A stretch of 64,000 bases of DNA from Thermoanaerobacter sp. (GCA_014896455.1 JADBKJ010000026.1:109026-173025); one strand, 5' to 3'. Counted from the stretch's first letter, positions 17,826 to 27,259 are shown. The notes: generated by a model not told the origin, from the sequence alone. Program-made: numbers and translations.

Positions 17826-18455
17826 ATGGAATGGTTGATCATCCTCGGATTTGCAGTATCAGCCAGTATAGACAACTTTAGCGTAGGGATTTCATATGGC
17901 ATAAGAAAAATACAAATAAACATTTTTTCAAACACAATAATAGCTGTAATCGCCTTCCTTTTTAGCCTCTCCGGAATACTTTTTGGCAAATGGCTGAATA
18001 AAATTCTTCCCGGTACTCTACCTGTAATAGTTGGAGCCTTGTTGCTTTTCATAATAGGCCTTAGAATTATTCTGATGGCTCTTCCTCGAAAAGGGGTAAA
18101 TTCAATACCTTCAAAAGATTGTACTAACCCAAAATCTATAAAAAGCATTTTAGAAAATCCCGAAATTGCCGATTTAGACAAATCTGGAGAAATAGGTGTA
18201 GGTGAAGCAATCCTTTTAGGAATTTCCCTTTCGGCAAATGCCCTGACAAACAGTTTAGGAGCAGGGCTTTTAGGTTTTTCCCCTTTTGCTATATCTTTCA
18301 CTACAGCAATTGGAAGCTTTGTTTCTGTATGGGCAGGAGTACAATTAGGGACAAAAGTTGCTAATATACGGATAGGCTCTTTCACTATCGGACAATTTGG
18401 CACAATTATAAGCGGGGTTATTTTACTTATAATAGCTTATAAAGCCTTGTTCTAA
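17826..18455 (+). CDS. ytaF: Sporulation membrane protein YtaF (MntP-like fold)
   Basis: 209 aa, six membrane segments, with the repeated acidic pattern SASIDNFSVGISYGIR and SLSANALTNSLGAGLLG. These place it in the YtaF branch of the MntP-related family. A cytoplasmic loop of about 45 residues separates the halves, with DLDKSGEIGVGE. YtaF is known as a sporulation-associated protein in Bacillus; its transported ion is not established. Ribosome site lies in a hairpin. Confidence 0.9.
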   Translation: MEWLIILGFAVSASIDNFSVGISYGIRKIQINIFSNTIIAVIAFLFSLSGILFGKWLNKILPGTLPVIVGALLLFIIGLRIILMALPRKGVNSIPSKDCTNPKSIKSILENPEIADLDKSGEIGVGEAILLGISLSANALTNSLGAGLLGFSPFAISFTTAIGSFVSVWAGVQLGTKVANIRIGSFTIGQFGTIISGVILLIIAYKALF

Positions 18456-18527
18456 CCTTTAAAATTATAACACTTGTCATAATCCTTGAATATAATGTAT
18501 TGAAAATAAAAGCTAAGAGGTGATTTT

Positions 18528-19193
18528 ATGGAAGCAGAAGTAGTGGAAAGTATCCCAAGAACTTGCCTCCCTCAAATAGGAGCACCTGCCCCAGATTTCA
18601 AAGCCAATAGTACTTTTGGACCTATAAAATTATCAGATTATAGAGGTAAATGGATTGTACTATTTTCACATCCAGGAGATTTTACGCCTGTTTGCACTAC
18701 TGAATTTATAGCTTTCACACAAGTCTATACCAGTTTTGTAGAAAGAAATGTCCAATTGATAGGATTAAGTATAGACAGTAATCCTTCCCATTTAGCTTGG
18801 GTACAAAATATATACAAAAATACTGGTATAGAAATTCCTTTCCCTATAATAGAAGATAAAGATATGAAAATAGCAAAATTGTACGGAATGATATCCCCAG
18901 CAGAAAGTTCTACAAGTACTGTTAGAGCTGTATTTGTAATTGATGACAAACAGATACTTCGCCTTATACTGTATTATCCTCTCGAAATAGGTAGAAACAT
19001 CCAAGAAATAATACGAATTATTGATGCACTGCAAACAGTAGATAAATACAAGGTTTTGGCACCCGCCAACTGGTATCCGGGTATGCCTGTCATCGTTCCA
19101 CCTCCAAAAACTTATGCCGAACTTAAAGAAAGAGTTAAAAACATTGAAAGATATAATTGTACCGACTGGTATTTATGTTATAAAAAAGTTTAA
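18528..19193 (+). CDS. Peroxiredoxin, archaeal (ApTPx-like) type
   Basis: 221 aa. Peroxidatic cysteine C56 in PGDFTPVCTTE; two further cysteines, C211 and C217, near the C-terminus in NCTDWYLC. This three-cysteine arrangement (one near 50, two six residues apart near 210) is that of the Aeropyrum pernix Prx6-subfamily enzyme. Reduces hydrogen peroxide and alkyl peroxides; TrxB encoded at 48.5 kb could feed electrons (inference). Single gene, ATG after AGAGGTG. Confidence 0.93.
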   Translation: MEAEVVESIPRTCLPQIGAPAPDFKANSTFGPIKLSDYRGKWIVLFSHPGDFTPVCTTEFIAFTQVYTSFVERNVQLIGLSIDSNPSHLAWVQNIYKNTGIEIPFPIIEDKDMKIAKLYGMISPAESSTSTVRAVFVIDDKQILRLILYYPLEIGRNIQEIIRIIDALQTVDKYKVLAPANWYPGMPVIVPPPKTYAELKERVKNIERYNCTDWYLCYKKV

Positions 19194-19218
19194 GCCGGGA
19201 TTTTCCGGCTTAAACTTT
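19185..19218. terminator. Bidirectional terminator
   Basis: Fourteen-base perfect stem AAAGTTTAAGCCGG/CCGGCTTAAACTTT with a GATTTT loop. It overlaps the stop codons of the peroxiredoxin gene and of the converging LysM/beta-lactamase-fold gene. Confidence 0.88.
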
Positions 19219-20471
19219 TACCTGTTTTGGAAATCGTACACCATCTTTGATATTTGCCTTATTACAGTATATGCATAAGAATCATCTGACCCATCTACAT
19301 TGTTTGCCAAGATCGTCAAGATATAAGGCTTTGTGGGATGAAAAACTATTGCAGTGTCATTTACAACATTTGAAAGGTTGCCTATTTTGTGTGCTACTTC
19401 TATTTCATCAGGTATTGGATATGATATTCTATCGTTGTATATGGTATTTTTGAGATAATACATCAATTCTCCAGCTGTATCCGGATGAGCCTTCACATAA
19501 TTTAGGAGATTTTGCATATACATACTCATATCTCTTGGGGAAGTAACATTGCTGTTATAAGGTATTACATTTGCTCCTAAGCTTTCCATAAATTTTATAT
19601 AGTTATCCCGCCCTACAACTCTCATAATCATATTTGATGCTATATTATCACTCTCTTCAATCGAACGTCTTGAAAGCTCTCTTATAGTATAATAACTTCC
19701 AACAGGGTCTGCCTGTATAGAACCGGCACCCCCTTCATAGTCAGCTTGGGTGTATTGCACTTTCATATTAGGGTCTATTTTCCCATCGGTTATAAGAGTA
19801 TAAAGGTAAAAGTTAAGAGGTACTTTATAAGTGCTTGCCGCAATAAATGAATCATAACCGTTTATTTCAAAAGTTTGCCCTGTATTTAAGTCAATAAAGT
19901 AAACTCCGTATTTACCAGGATATTGAGATATTAATGCCTGAATGTTATTTTTTAGTTCTTGATAATTTGTAGCATTGTTCAATTGCTGCGGCACTTCAAC
20001 AGGCGGATGAGGAATTAAAATCTTTTGCCCAACATATAAACTATCCCCATCATTTAATCCATTTGCATCCATTATATTTTGGACATTTGTTCCATGGCGC
20101 TTTGCTATAAAGTATAAGTTGTCCCCTGGTTTGACAGAGTAAACTATCGGGTCAGCCCAGGAAACAGTTTCAAGAGCAGCATATGTCTTAGGACCTACAA
20201 TTCCATCGGGCATAAGATTTTTGGACCTTTGAAAGTCTAAAACTCCATTTAATGTCATTTTACCAAATATGCCATCAACAGTACCTGTATCAAATCCCGC
20301 TTTATTTAACATAGCTTGTAATTCTTCTACATCAGTTCCATACGTCCCGCTATATAAAAGCCTTGACCCAAAAGTGAATTTTGGAAGATTTCTTGCATAC
20401 GAAAATATAGGTATCAATACAACAATAGCAATAATAAGAATCCATGAAAGTATCTTTTTTATATTCTTCAA
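19218..20471 (-). CDS. Exported LysM/peptidoglycan-binding protein with class A beta-lactamase fold
   Basis: 417 aa. N-terminal membrane anchor or signal (residues 3-27), PG_binding_1 domain (about 40-100, VDGIFGKMTLNGVLDFQRSK), one LysM (about 108-152), then a serine hydrolase domain with the STYK tetrad (AASTYKVPLN), SDN (ESDNIASN) and a KIG motif (HKIGNLSN). It probably acts on peptidoglycan or beta-lactams; wall context makes a cell-wall role plausible. The start is TTG 20471 after GGGGGG; an ATG at 20495 lies in the promoter -10. Confidence 0.9.
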   Translation of the reverse strand: MKNIKKILSWILIIAIVVLIPIFSYARNLPKFTFGSRLLYSGTYGTDVEELQAMLNKAGFDTGTVDGIFGKMTLNGVLDFQRSKNLMPDGIVGPKTYAALETVSWADPIVYSVKPGDNLYFIAKRHGTNVQNIMDANGLNDGDSLYVGQKILIPHPPVEVPQQLNNATNYQELKNNIQALISQYPGKYGVYFIDLNTGQTFEINGYDSFIAASTYKVPLNFYLYTLITDGKIDPNMKVQYTQADYEGGAGSIQADPVGSYYTIRELSRRSIEESDNIASNMIMRVVGRDNYIKFMESLGANVIPYNSNVTSPRDMSMYMQNLLNYVKAHPDTAGELMYYLKNTIYNDRISYPIPDEIEVAHKIGNLSNVVNDTAIVFHPTKPYILTILANNVDGSDDSYAYTVIRQISKMVYDFQNR

Positions 20472-20495
20472 TTTTATCCCCCCATTCAACTCCAT

Positions 20496-20524
20496 ATTAT
20501 AATGTATATAACATCATATTTCAA
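20496..20524 (-). promoter_or_regulatory. SigA-type promoter
   Basis: On the minus strand TTGAAA (20519-20524), a 17-base spacer and a perfect TATAAT (20496-20501). It drives the LysM/beta-lactamase-fold gene and supports the downstream TTG start. Confidence 0.75.
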
Positions 20525-20617
20525 CAAATATATATATCCATATATACCAATTTACAAATATGATTTTATAAATAAAAAGTTTCATAATGGGGATATTAAT
20601 TATGAGGTGATTTAAAT

Positions 20618-21430
20618 ATGCGCTCGATGTGGAAAGGAGCAATAAGTTTTGGCCTTGTAAGTATCCCCATAAAACTGTATACCGCTACAGAAGACCATGC
20701 CATACATTTTAGGCAACTTCACAAAGAATGTAAATCCCCCATAAAATATGAAAAAATATGCCCTGTATGTAATAGACCCGTTTCAGATGAGGAAATAGTG
20801 CGAGGTTATGAATACGAACCAGGTAAATTTGTCATTATAGATGATGAAGATTTGGAAAGGATACCTATGCCAACAGTTAAAACTATTGATATAGTAGATT
20901 TTACCGATATAGGACAAATAGACCCCATATATTATGACAAAACATATTTCATTGTACCTGAAGATATCGGTACAAAGCCCTATGTACTTTTAAGAGATTC
21001 TATGAAAGAAACAAAGCGAGTTGCAATAGCGAAAGTGGTAATTAGGTCAAAGCAAAACCTCGCATGCATACGAGTGTATGATGAAAAATACATGGTCATG
21101 GAAACAATGCATTTTCCTGATGAGATAAAAAACACAAACCAGCTTCCTCCCTTAAGAGAAGTCAACTTACAGGAAAATGAAATAAAAATGGCAAAACAAC
21201 TTATTGATACTTTGACCTCCGATTTTAAACCCGAAAAATATGATGATAGCTACAGAAAAGCGTTAATTGAAATGATTGAGTCAAAGATACAGAACAAAGA
21301 TGTAGAAATTCCCCAAAAAGCACCTGAAGCCGATAATGTTCTTGATTTAGTAAGTGCATTAAAAGCGAGTATTGAATCTGTAAAGAAGGAAGAAAAAGCA
21401 AAAAAAGGGCGCAAAAGAAAAGGCGCATAA
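20618..21430 (+). CDS. ku: Ku protein (bacterial NHEJ)
   Basis: 270 aa, normal for bacterial Ku. Opens RSMWKGAISFGLVSIPIKLY, has a zinc-knuckle-like C(x)n CPVC stretch (HKECKSPIKYEKICPVC), the beta-barrel core, and a lysine-rich C-terminal tail (KKGRKRKGA). Homodimer that binds DNA double-strand ends and recruits the ligase. The ligase gene begins 14 bases downstream, so they form an NHEJ operon. Confidence 0.96.
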   Translation: MRSMWKGAISFGLVSIPIKLYTATEDHAIHFRQLHKECKSPIKYEKICPVCNRPVSDEEIVRGYEYEPGKFVIIDDEDLERIPMPTVKTIDIVDFTDIGQIDPIYYDKTYFIVPEDIGTKPYVLLRDSMKETKRVAIAKVVIRSKQNLACIRVYDEKYMVMETMHFPDEIKNTNQLPPLREVNLQENEIKMAKQLIDTLTSDFKPEKYDDSYRKALIEMIESKIQNKDVEIPQKAPEADNVLDLVSALKASIESVKKEEKAKKGRKRKGA

Positions 21431-21444
21431 AAGGAAGATTGAAT

Positions 21445-22368
21445 ATGTCTATGATAGAAGAAAAAATATCACCTATGCTGGCATCCAGTAGTGACCCTTT
21501 TGATAGCCCCGAATGGATATATGAAGTCAAATGGGATGGTTCAAGGACTATTGCTTTTATTTCAAATAAAACAAGACTTCAAGATAGAAGGCTTGTTGAT
21601 ATAACCTATCAGTTTCCAGATTTAGCATTACTTCATAAGCAAATAAAAGCAAAAGAAGCAATACTTGACGGTGAACTTGTAGTTTTAAAAAACGGCAAGC
21701 CCAGTTACAAAAGCATTATGTCGAGAAAGCATCAACAAAATTTAGTAAAAATAAATCTTTTAAGCAAGATAATGCCTGTAATATTCATAACATGGGATAT
21801 ATTATATTTAAACGGCAAATCTCTTGTAGAATTGCCACTTATAGTGAGAAAAGATATTCTTAGAAAAACAGTTAAAGAAAACGAGGTCATAAAAATATCA
21901 GATTTTATATTTGAACATGGAAAAATGCTTTTTGAAGAGACAGGGAAAAAAGGACTTGAAGGAATTGTTGCCAAAAAAGCAGATTCAAAATATTTAATAG
22001 GTAAAAGGAGTAAACTATGGCTTAAGTCAAAACATTTTATTGTAATAAATGCTGTTATTATAGGGTACAGAACTGACAAAACAGCCCTCATACTGGGGCT
22101 TTACGATGAGGAAAATAATTTAATAAACATAGGAAGTTGTGAATCAGGCCTATCCCAGAAGGAATTAAAAGCATTCTATGAAGTTGCCAAGGAGATAAAA
22201 GCCCCAGACAATTATTATAACTTTAAAGAAAAAAATGTGCAGTGGTTAGAACCCTTGCTAACATGTAAAGTGAGATTTATGGAATGGTCTGAAAACATGA
22301 AGATGAGGGCACCTTCTTTTATTCAATTTGAGTATAACGTAAAACCAGAAGAGTGCAAGTTTGAATAA
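21445..22368 (+). CDS. ATP-dependent DNA ligase, NHEJ (LigD ligase domain only)
   Basis: 307 aa. Catalytic lysine K29 in EVKWDGSR, adenylation motifs LDGELVVL, FITWDILYLNGKS, GLEGIVAKK and LWLKSK, then an OB-fold (about 205-307). The polymerase and phosphoesterase domains of LigD are absent, so this is a stand-alone ligase. Seals ends held by Ku. ATG 21445 after GGAAG; a TTG two codons earlier is less likely. Confidence 0.94.
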   Translation: MSMIEEKISPMLASSSDPFDSPEWIYEVKWDGSRTIAFISNKTRLQDRRLVDITYQFPDLALLHKQIKAKEAILDGELVVLKNGKPSYKSIMSRKHQQNLVKINLLSKIMPVIFITWDILYLNGKSLVELPLIVRKDILRKTVKENEVIKISDFIFEHGKMLFEETGKKGLEGIVAKKADSKYLIGKRSKLWLKSKHFIVINAVIIGYRTDKTALILGLYDEENNLINIGSCESGLSQKELKAFYEVAKEIKAPDNYYNFKEKNVQWLEPLLTCKVRFMEWSENMKMRAPSFIQFEYNVKPEECKFE

Positions 22369-22370
22369 AC

Positions 22371-22760
22371 TCACTTCAAAAATTTAATATACACTCTTCT
22401 TCTCCTTGGACCATCAAACTCACATAAATAAATACCCTGCCAAGTTCCTAAAAGTGGCCTTCCATTTTCAATAATTAAAGTTACTGAACTTCCCATAAGA
22501 GACGCCTTGATGTGGGCATCAGAATTGCCTTCCATGTGTTTAAAACGCATATCAGGAATTATTTTTTCTAAGGCTGCCATTATATCTTCTCTTACAGTTG
22601 GATCTGCATTTTCGTTTATTGTAATTCCCGCTGTTGTATGGGGCACAAAGATAACACAAAGGCCATCAACAACGCCATATTTTTTAATTTCTTGCATTAC
22701 CATATCAGTAATATCCACCATAACTTCCCTTGTCGGTGTATTTATCTCCAAAACAACCAT
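22371..22760 (-). CDS. YjbQ family (UPF0047) protein
   Basis: 129 aa, the family length. Shows VIFVPHTTAGITINENADP-like metal site (PHTTAGITINENADPTV), HIKASLMGSS and LGTWQGIYLCEFDGPR. Some members are annotated as secondary thiamine-phosphate synthase; the cellular role is unsettled. Converges on the ligase gene with a two-base gap. ATG after GGAGG, with its own promoter. Confidence 0.9.
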   Translation of the reverse strand: MVVLEINTPTREVMVDITDMVMQEIKKYGVVDGLCVIFVPHTTAGITINENADPTVREDIMAALEKIIPDMRFKHMEGNSDAHIKASLMGSSVTLIIENGRPLLGTWQGIYLCEFDGPRRRRVYIKFLK

Positions 22761-22799
22761 AGCGACTCCTCCATTTTTTGTTTTCTGGATTTGCTTTTT

Positions 22800-22829
22800 A
22801 TAATAGCAAATTGTTTAATGGCATGTCAA
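22800..22829 (-). promoter_or_regulatory. SigA-type promoter of the yjbQ gene
   Basis: Minus strand TTGACA (22824-22829), 18-base spacer, TATTAT (22800-22805), about 40 bases before the yjbQ start codon. Confidence 0.65.
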
Positions 22830-23162
22830 CCTGGATTATAAAAAGTAAATCAAAAATGCAACATTTATTTCCATATCATTATAAATATACCCGCGTCTTA
22901 CTTCAAATACTACTGCGTCTTAACCTTTTAACTTCATTATACTTGAGGAAGGAAAAAGTCGTTCCGCAGGAGAGGATTATGGATCAAGGAAAAAAGGGAT
23001 AAGTGGTGTAAAGCCCGAATTTTTCGAGGCTTTACCACTTATCCCTTCGTTATTCTGTAAAGACTTAATCTTTTTCCCTCATTCCTCCCCAAACAGAGCC
23101 ACTTTTTTCGCATGGGTAGAGGAATAAATGAAAAGTGCAACTCTTCAGCCTTTTGACCTCCA
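22830..23162. other. Intergenic region between yjbQ and glmS
   Basis: 333 bases without a credible gene. It holds the strong hairpin at 22994-23047 and a wider imperfect inverted repeat: GAGGAAGGAAAAAGTC near 22944 against the complement of GACTTAATCTTTTTCCCTC near 23053. The nested repeats could be the remnant of a small palindromic element. Confidence 0.5.
22994..23047 (-). terminator. Long hairpin terminator downstream of glmS
   Basis: Twenty-base stem AAGGGATAAGTGGTAAAGCC against its complement, with a two-base bulge, followed by TTTTTTCC on the minus strand. It lies about 115 bases after the glmS stop. Confidence 0.75.
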
Positions 23163-24989
23163 TTACTCTACAGTTACTGACTTTGCAAGATTACGCGGTT
23201 TATCTACGTCACATCCTTTTTCTACTGCCATATAATATGCTAAAAGTTGCAAAGGCACAACTGTCAATACTGGAGTAAGCTCTTTAAGCGTTTCAGGTAT
23301 ATATATTACTTTATCTACAACGCCCTCCAGCTGCAAATTGCCTTGCTTTGCAAAGGCGACTACAAAACCACCCCTTGCTTTTACTTCTTTTATATTACTA
23401 AGCATCTTTTCAAAAAGGTCATCTTGTGTTGCAAGAGCTATCACAAGTGTTCCCTCTTCTACAAGGGCCAAAGTACCGTGTTTTAATTCACCAGCCGGAT
23501 ACGCCTCGGAATGAATATAGGATATTTCTTTGAGTTTTAAAGAACCCTCCATAGCAACAGCATAGTCCAGTCCTCTTCCAATGTAAAATACGTCCTTTGC
23601 ATTATAGTGTTCAGAGGCAAATTTTTGTATTACATCTTTGTTGTCAAGTAAATACTGAACTTTTTCAGGAAGTTTCTTTAATTCTGTGCAAAGTTCCATC
23701 ACCTTTGTTTTAGTTATTGTCCCTCTTTTTATTGCAAGGTCCATAGCTACAAGATAGAGAGCTATAAGTTGCGTAGTATAAGCTTTGGTGGAAGCAACGG
23801 CTATTTCAGGACCTGCCCATGTGTATAGTACATCATCTGCTTCTCTGGAGACAGAACTTCCTACGACGTTTGTAATGGCTATAACTCTTGACCCTTTTTT
23901 CTTAGCTTCTTTTAATGCAGCAATGGTATCTGCTGTTTCCCCCGACTGGCTTATTACAATTGTAAGAGTTCTTTCATTTACTAAGGGGTTTCTATATCTA
24001 AATTCTGAAGCGACATCTACTTCAACAGGTATTCTCGCAAGATTTTCTATGACGTACTTCCCTACAACACCCGCATGATAAGCTGTTCCACAGGCTACAA
24101 TAAAGATTTTATCTATCTTTTCAAGGTCTTCTTTAGTAATTTTCACATCATCTAAAACTATTTCTGAATCATCAATTATTCTGCCTCTCAAAGTATCCTT
24201 TATTGCGGCAGGCTGCTCGTGAATCTCTTTTATCATGAAGTGCTCATAGCCGCCCTTTTCAGCTGCTTCTACGTCCCATTTCACTTCAAAGAGAGATTTG
24301 CCTATCTTCCTTCCAAAAACATCTATAAATTCTACACTGTCTTTTTTAATTATGGCAATTTCGTGGTCATCGAGGAAATACACGTTTCTTGTGTATTTTA
24401 AAATTGCAGGTATATCTGAAGCAATGAAATTCTCACCATTTCCTATACCTACTATAAGAGGAGCTTCTTTTCTTGCTGCTACTATCATATCTGGATTGTC
24501 CTTGCACAAAACCCCCAGAGCATAAGACCCCTCAATCCTATCCAGCACTTTTCTAAGCGCTTCAACTATATCGCCATTGTAGTAATATTCGAGTAAGTTT
24601 GCAACCACTTCCGTATCTGTTTCTGATATAAAATTATAACCCTCTTCTAACAGCCATTTCTTCAGAGGAAGATAATTTTCAATTATCCCGTTGTGAACAA
24701 CTGCAATCAGCCCTGACTGGGATAGGTGAGGATGAGAGTTTGTGTCAGATGGTTCACCATGCGTAGCCCACCTTGTGTGCCCTATACCTATTGTCCCTAC
24801 CATATTATTTTTTTCAACAAGATCTTTTAAGACGTTTAATCTTCCCTTCGCTTTCTTTATATTTATATTGCCATCATTTAAAATGGCAATTCCTGCCGAA
24901 TCATAGCCCCGATACTCTAATTTTGTCAAACCTTCCAGCAGTATAGGTGTTGCTTGTTTATCTCCTATATATCCTACAATCCCACACAT
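23163..24989 (-). CDS. glmS: Glucosamine-6-phosphate synthase GlmS
   Basis: 608 aa, full length. Cys2 is the N-terminal glutaminase nucleophile (MCGIVGYIGD), glutaminase domain to about 220 with GIGHTRWATHG and HNGIIENY, then two SIS isomerase domains (IVISQSGETADTIAAL, IGRGLDYAVAMEGSLKLKE). Makes glucosamine-6-phosphate from fructose-6-phosphate and glutamine. The C-terminal CDVDKPRNLAKSVTVE is canonical. The mRNA leader is a glmS ribozyme, giving feedback by GlcN6P. Confidence 0.98.
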   Translation of the reverse strand: MCGIVGYIGDKQATPILLEGLTKLEYRGYDSAGIAILNDGNINIKKAKGRLNVLKDLVEKNNMVGTIGIGHTRWATHGEPSDTNSHPHLSQSGLIAVVHNGIIENYLPLKKWLLEEGYNFISETDTEVVANLLEYYYNGDIVEALRKVLDRIEGSYALGVLCKDNPDMIVAARKEAPLIVGIGNGENFIASDIPAILKYTRNVYFLDDHEIAIIKKDSVEFIDVFGRKIGKSLFEVKWDVEAAEKGGYEHFMIKEIHEQPAAIKDTLRGRIIDDSEIVLDDVKITKEDLEKIDKIFIVACGTAYHAGVVGKYVIENLARIPVEVDVASEFRYRNPLVNERTLTIVISQSGETADTIAALKEAKKKGSRVIAITNVVGSSVSREADDVLYTWAGPEIAVASTKAYTTQLIALYLVAMDLAIKRGTITKTKVMELCTELKKLPEKVQYLLDNKDVIQKFASEHYNAKDVFYIGRGLDYAVAMEGSLKLKEISYIHSEAYPAGELKHGTLALVEEGTLVIALATQDDLFEKMLSNIKEVKARGGFVVAFAKQGNLQLEGVVDKVIYIPETLKELTPVLTVVPLQLLAYYMAVEKGCDVDKPRNLAKSVTVE

Positions 24990-25021
24990 ATTGCGTCTCC
25001 TCTCACTGTGAGTTTATAAAA

Positions 25022-25166
25022 TTTTCCTGCCCAGACTGCTTTATGCCACAGTCGCCTGTGGTTTTACCAGTCCTTTATCGGTCGCAGAAAACCGCAGGGC
25101 ACCCGCCGATAACTCGATAAACCCTGTCCTCGTCAGCTTAAAGTATACACTTTAAGCCCCGGCGCT
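25022..25166 (-). ncRNA. glmS ribozyme: glmS ribozyme/riboswitch
   Basis: The minus strand reads AGCGCCGGGGCTTAAAG, then GACGAGGACAGGGTTTATCG, TCGGCGGGTGCCCTGCGG, GGACTGGTAAAACCACAGGC and GACTGTGGCATAAAGCAGTC. This is the complete core (P1-P4) of the glmS ribozyme and is very close to the T. tengcongensis sequence. Self-cleavage is expected between A 25166 and G 25165, triggered by glucosamine-6-phosphate, which destabilises the glmS mRNA. Confidence 0.97.
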
Positions 25167-25247
25167 TTTTTATTTTTAATCCTTACCTTCTTTTACTCTT
25201 TTTCAATAGGCATCCCCCCTTTCAAATAATACCTTTCGCACTTTTAT

Positions 25248-26591
25248 TTAATTTAATTTTCTTTCTATTAATTCAGCAAGTTCTTTTGCCATTTGACTAA
25301 TTTTATCATAATCTTTTCCTTCTACCATAACTCTCACAAGAGGCTCAGTACCCGAGGGTCTTATAAGTACTCGCCCTTCTCCTCTCATTTCCCTTTCTAA
25401 GTTTTCCATTTCCCTTTTTATTTCTTCATCCTCTAAATAAGCATGTTTTAACTCATTTTTTACTTTTGCGTTTATAAGAACTTGTGGGTAAGTAACCATG
25501 CAGGCAGCTAACTCTGACAATTTTTTGCCACTTTCTTTTAAAATAGAACAAAGTTTTAAAGCAGTAATTTCCCCATCTCCAGTAGTATTGTCATTAAGGA
25601 AAATAATATGGCCTGATTGTTCGCCACCAATAGAATATCCGCCTTTTATCATTTCTTCTAAAACATATCTGTCTCCTACTTTTGTCCTTATGAGATTAAT
25701 CCCTTGCTCTTTAAGTGCAATCTCAAAGCCTATATTGCTCATAACTGTTGCCACAACTGTGTTATTTTTTAACCTACCTTTTTTCTTTAAATCTATAGCA
25801 CATATTGCCATTATGTGGTCCCCATCAACAACATTTCCTTTTTCATCAACTGCAATAAGTCTATCAGCATCTCCGTCAAAGGCTAAACCAATGTCGGCAC
25901 TATTTTCTATGACGAGTTGTTGCAATTTTTCAGGATGAGTAGACCCACAATTGACATTTATTTTTTCCCCTATAGGCTCTGCTCCATGTAATATGACTTT
26001 CGCCCCTAGTTCTTTAAATAGAATTGGCGCTACTGTGCTACTAGCTCCATAAGCACAATCAATTACAATTTTCATCCCTTTTAAATCCCCATCAATAGTA
26101 GACTTTAAGAACTCTATGTAATCTCTATGAGAATTTGTGTATTCTTTCCTGGTACCTATTCCCGTTCCAATAGGAGAAGGCAACTCAATTTTTTCTTTTA
26201 TTATATTTTCTATTCTATCTTCTACTTCATCTGGCAATTTATACCCATTTTTATCAAAAAATTTTATCCCATTGTACTCTACGGGATTATGAGATGCCGA
26301 TATCATAACTCCAGCATCTGCTTGATATAATCGGGTAAGGTAAGCTACCGCTGGTGTAGGAATTATCCCCACACTTATGACCTCCGCCCCTACAGAGGTA
26401 AGACCAGCAGCTAATGCGCATTCTAGCATGTCGCTAGAAATACGGCTGTCTTTTCCCACTACAATTTTGGGCCTATGACTTCCTTCCGTCAAAGCATATG
26501 CTCCTGCTCTTCCTAGTTCAAAAGCAAGTTGTGGAGTCAAGTCATAATTAGCTATACCTCTAACACCATCTGTACCAAACAACCTTGCCAT
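25248..26591 (-). CDS. glmM: Phosphoglucosamine mutase GlmM
   Basis: 447 aa. N-terminal [12 protein letters not shown], the phosphoserine loop [13 protein letters not shown] (Ser100), metal site [13 protein letters not shown], and sugar loop [10 protein letters not shown]. Converts GlcN-6-P to GlcN-1-P for UDP-GlcNAc. Directly upstream of glmS, so the two pathway steps are co-oriented. The ribozyme between them lets glmS respond separately. Confidence 0.97.
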   Translation of the reverse strand: MARLFGTDGVRGIANYDLTPQLAFELGRAGAYALTEGSHRPKIVVGKDSRISSDMLECALAAGLTSVGAEVISVGIIPTPAVAYLTRLYQADAGVMISASHNPVEYNGIKFFDKNGYKLPDEVEDRIENIIKEKIELPSPIGTGIGTRKEYTNSHRDYIEFLKSTIDGDLKGMKIVIDCAYGASSTVAPILFKELGAKVILHGAEPIGEKINVNCGSTHPEKLQQLVIENSADIGLAFDGDADRLIAVDEKGNVVDGDHIMAICAIDLKKKGRLKNNTVVATVMSNIGFEIALKEQGINLIRTKVGDRYVLEEMIKGGYSIGGEQSGHIIFLNDNTTGDGEITALKLCSILKESGKKLSELAACMVTYPQVLINAKVKNELKHAYLEDEEIKREMENLEREMRGEGRVLIRPSGTEPLVRVMVEGKDYDKISQMAKELAELIERKLN

Positions 26592-26659
26592 TTTCTATCT
26601 CCTCTCAATAAATCATACGATAATATTTTATCACAGTAAAAACCATATTTCAATTTACA

Positions 26660-27259
26660 CTATTCCTCCAACATTGCTAATATATTTTGCATAACTTTGT
26701 CTCTCAATTTAACAATTTCCATCTTTATATCACTATTCAGATTTGGGTAAATTGGTTCACCTATTTTCAGTTCAATTTTTCCCCTAAATTTGGGAAAATA
26801 TTTGCCAAAAGGTAGTATTTCTCTTGTACCTTTTATAGCCACTGGCACAATGGGCTTTCCCGATTTATATGCTATATACATAGCCCCTTCATGCATTTTT
26901 TCTACTTTGCCAGTTGGTGATATTCCTCCTTCTGGAAATAATCCTATAGAATTTCCTTCCTTTAGTCTAAATAACGCCTGTTTTATGGCATTTAAATCAG
27001 GCGAATTTTTCTTTATGGGAATTGCTTTATCAATTTTTAAAAAATATTTTAAAAAACGCCTTTTATAAAGTTCAGAACTTGCTAAAAATATCACGGGTCT
27101 TTTTACAGAACAGGCTACCACAACTGGGTCTAGCAAACTTTGATGGTTTGCAACAAAAATACAAGCTCCCTCAGGCAAATTTTTCTCATATTTTACTTCA
27201 AAAGAATAGAATATCTTAAGAATCAATTTAGCAATAAGCCGTAAAATTCTATATAACAA
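26660..27259 (-). CDS. plsC: 1-acyl-sn-glycerol-3-phosphate acyltransferase
   Basis: 199 aa. Catalytic NHQSLLDP (H-x4-D) near residue 38, glycerol-phosphate site FPEGGISPTGK near 108, and VPVAIKGTRE. One N-terminal hydrophobic segment. Makes phosphatidic acid at the membrane. The start is TTG with GGGAGG further upstream than usual, so the exact start is less sure. Confidence 0.92.
   Translation of the reverse strand: MLYRILRLIAKLILKIFYSFEVKYEKNLPEGACIFVANHQSLLDPVVVACSVKRPVIFLASSELYKRRFLKYFLKIDKAIPIKKNSPDLNAIKQALFRLKEGNSIGLFPEGGISPTGKVEKMHEGAMYIAYKSGKPIVPVAIKGTREILPFGKYFPKFRGKIELKIGEPIYPNLNSDIKMEIVKLRDKVMQNILAMLEE

Noticed and set aside
17789..18403. 204-codon frame on the minus strand opposite ytaF
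   Set aside because: Antisense shadow of a well-supported membrane protein gene; no ribosome site and no family pattern.
18456..18527. PerR box before the peroxiredoxin gene
   Set aside because: TTATAA and TCATAAT occur but not in the TTATAATNATTATAA arrangement.
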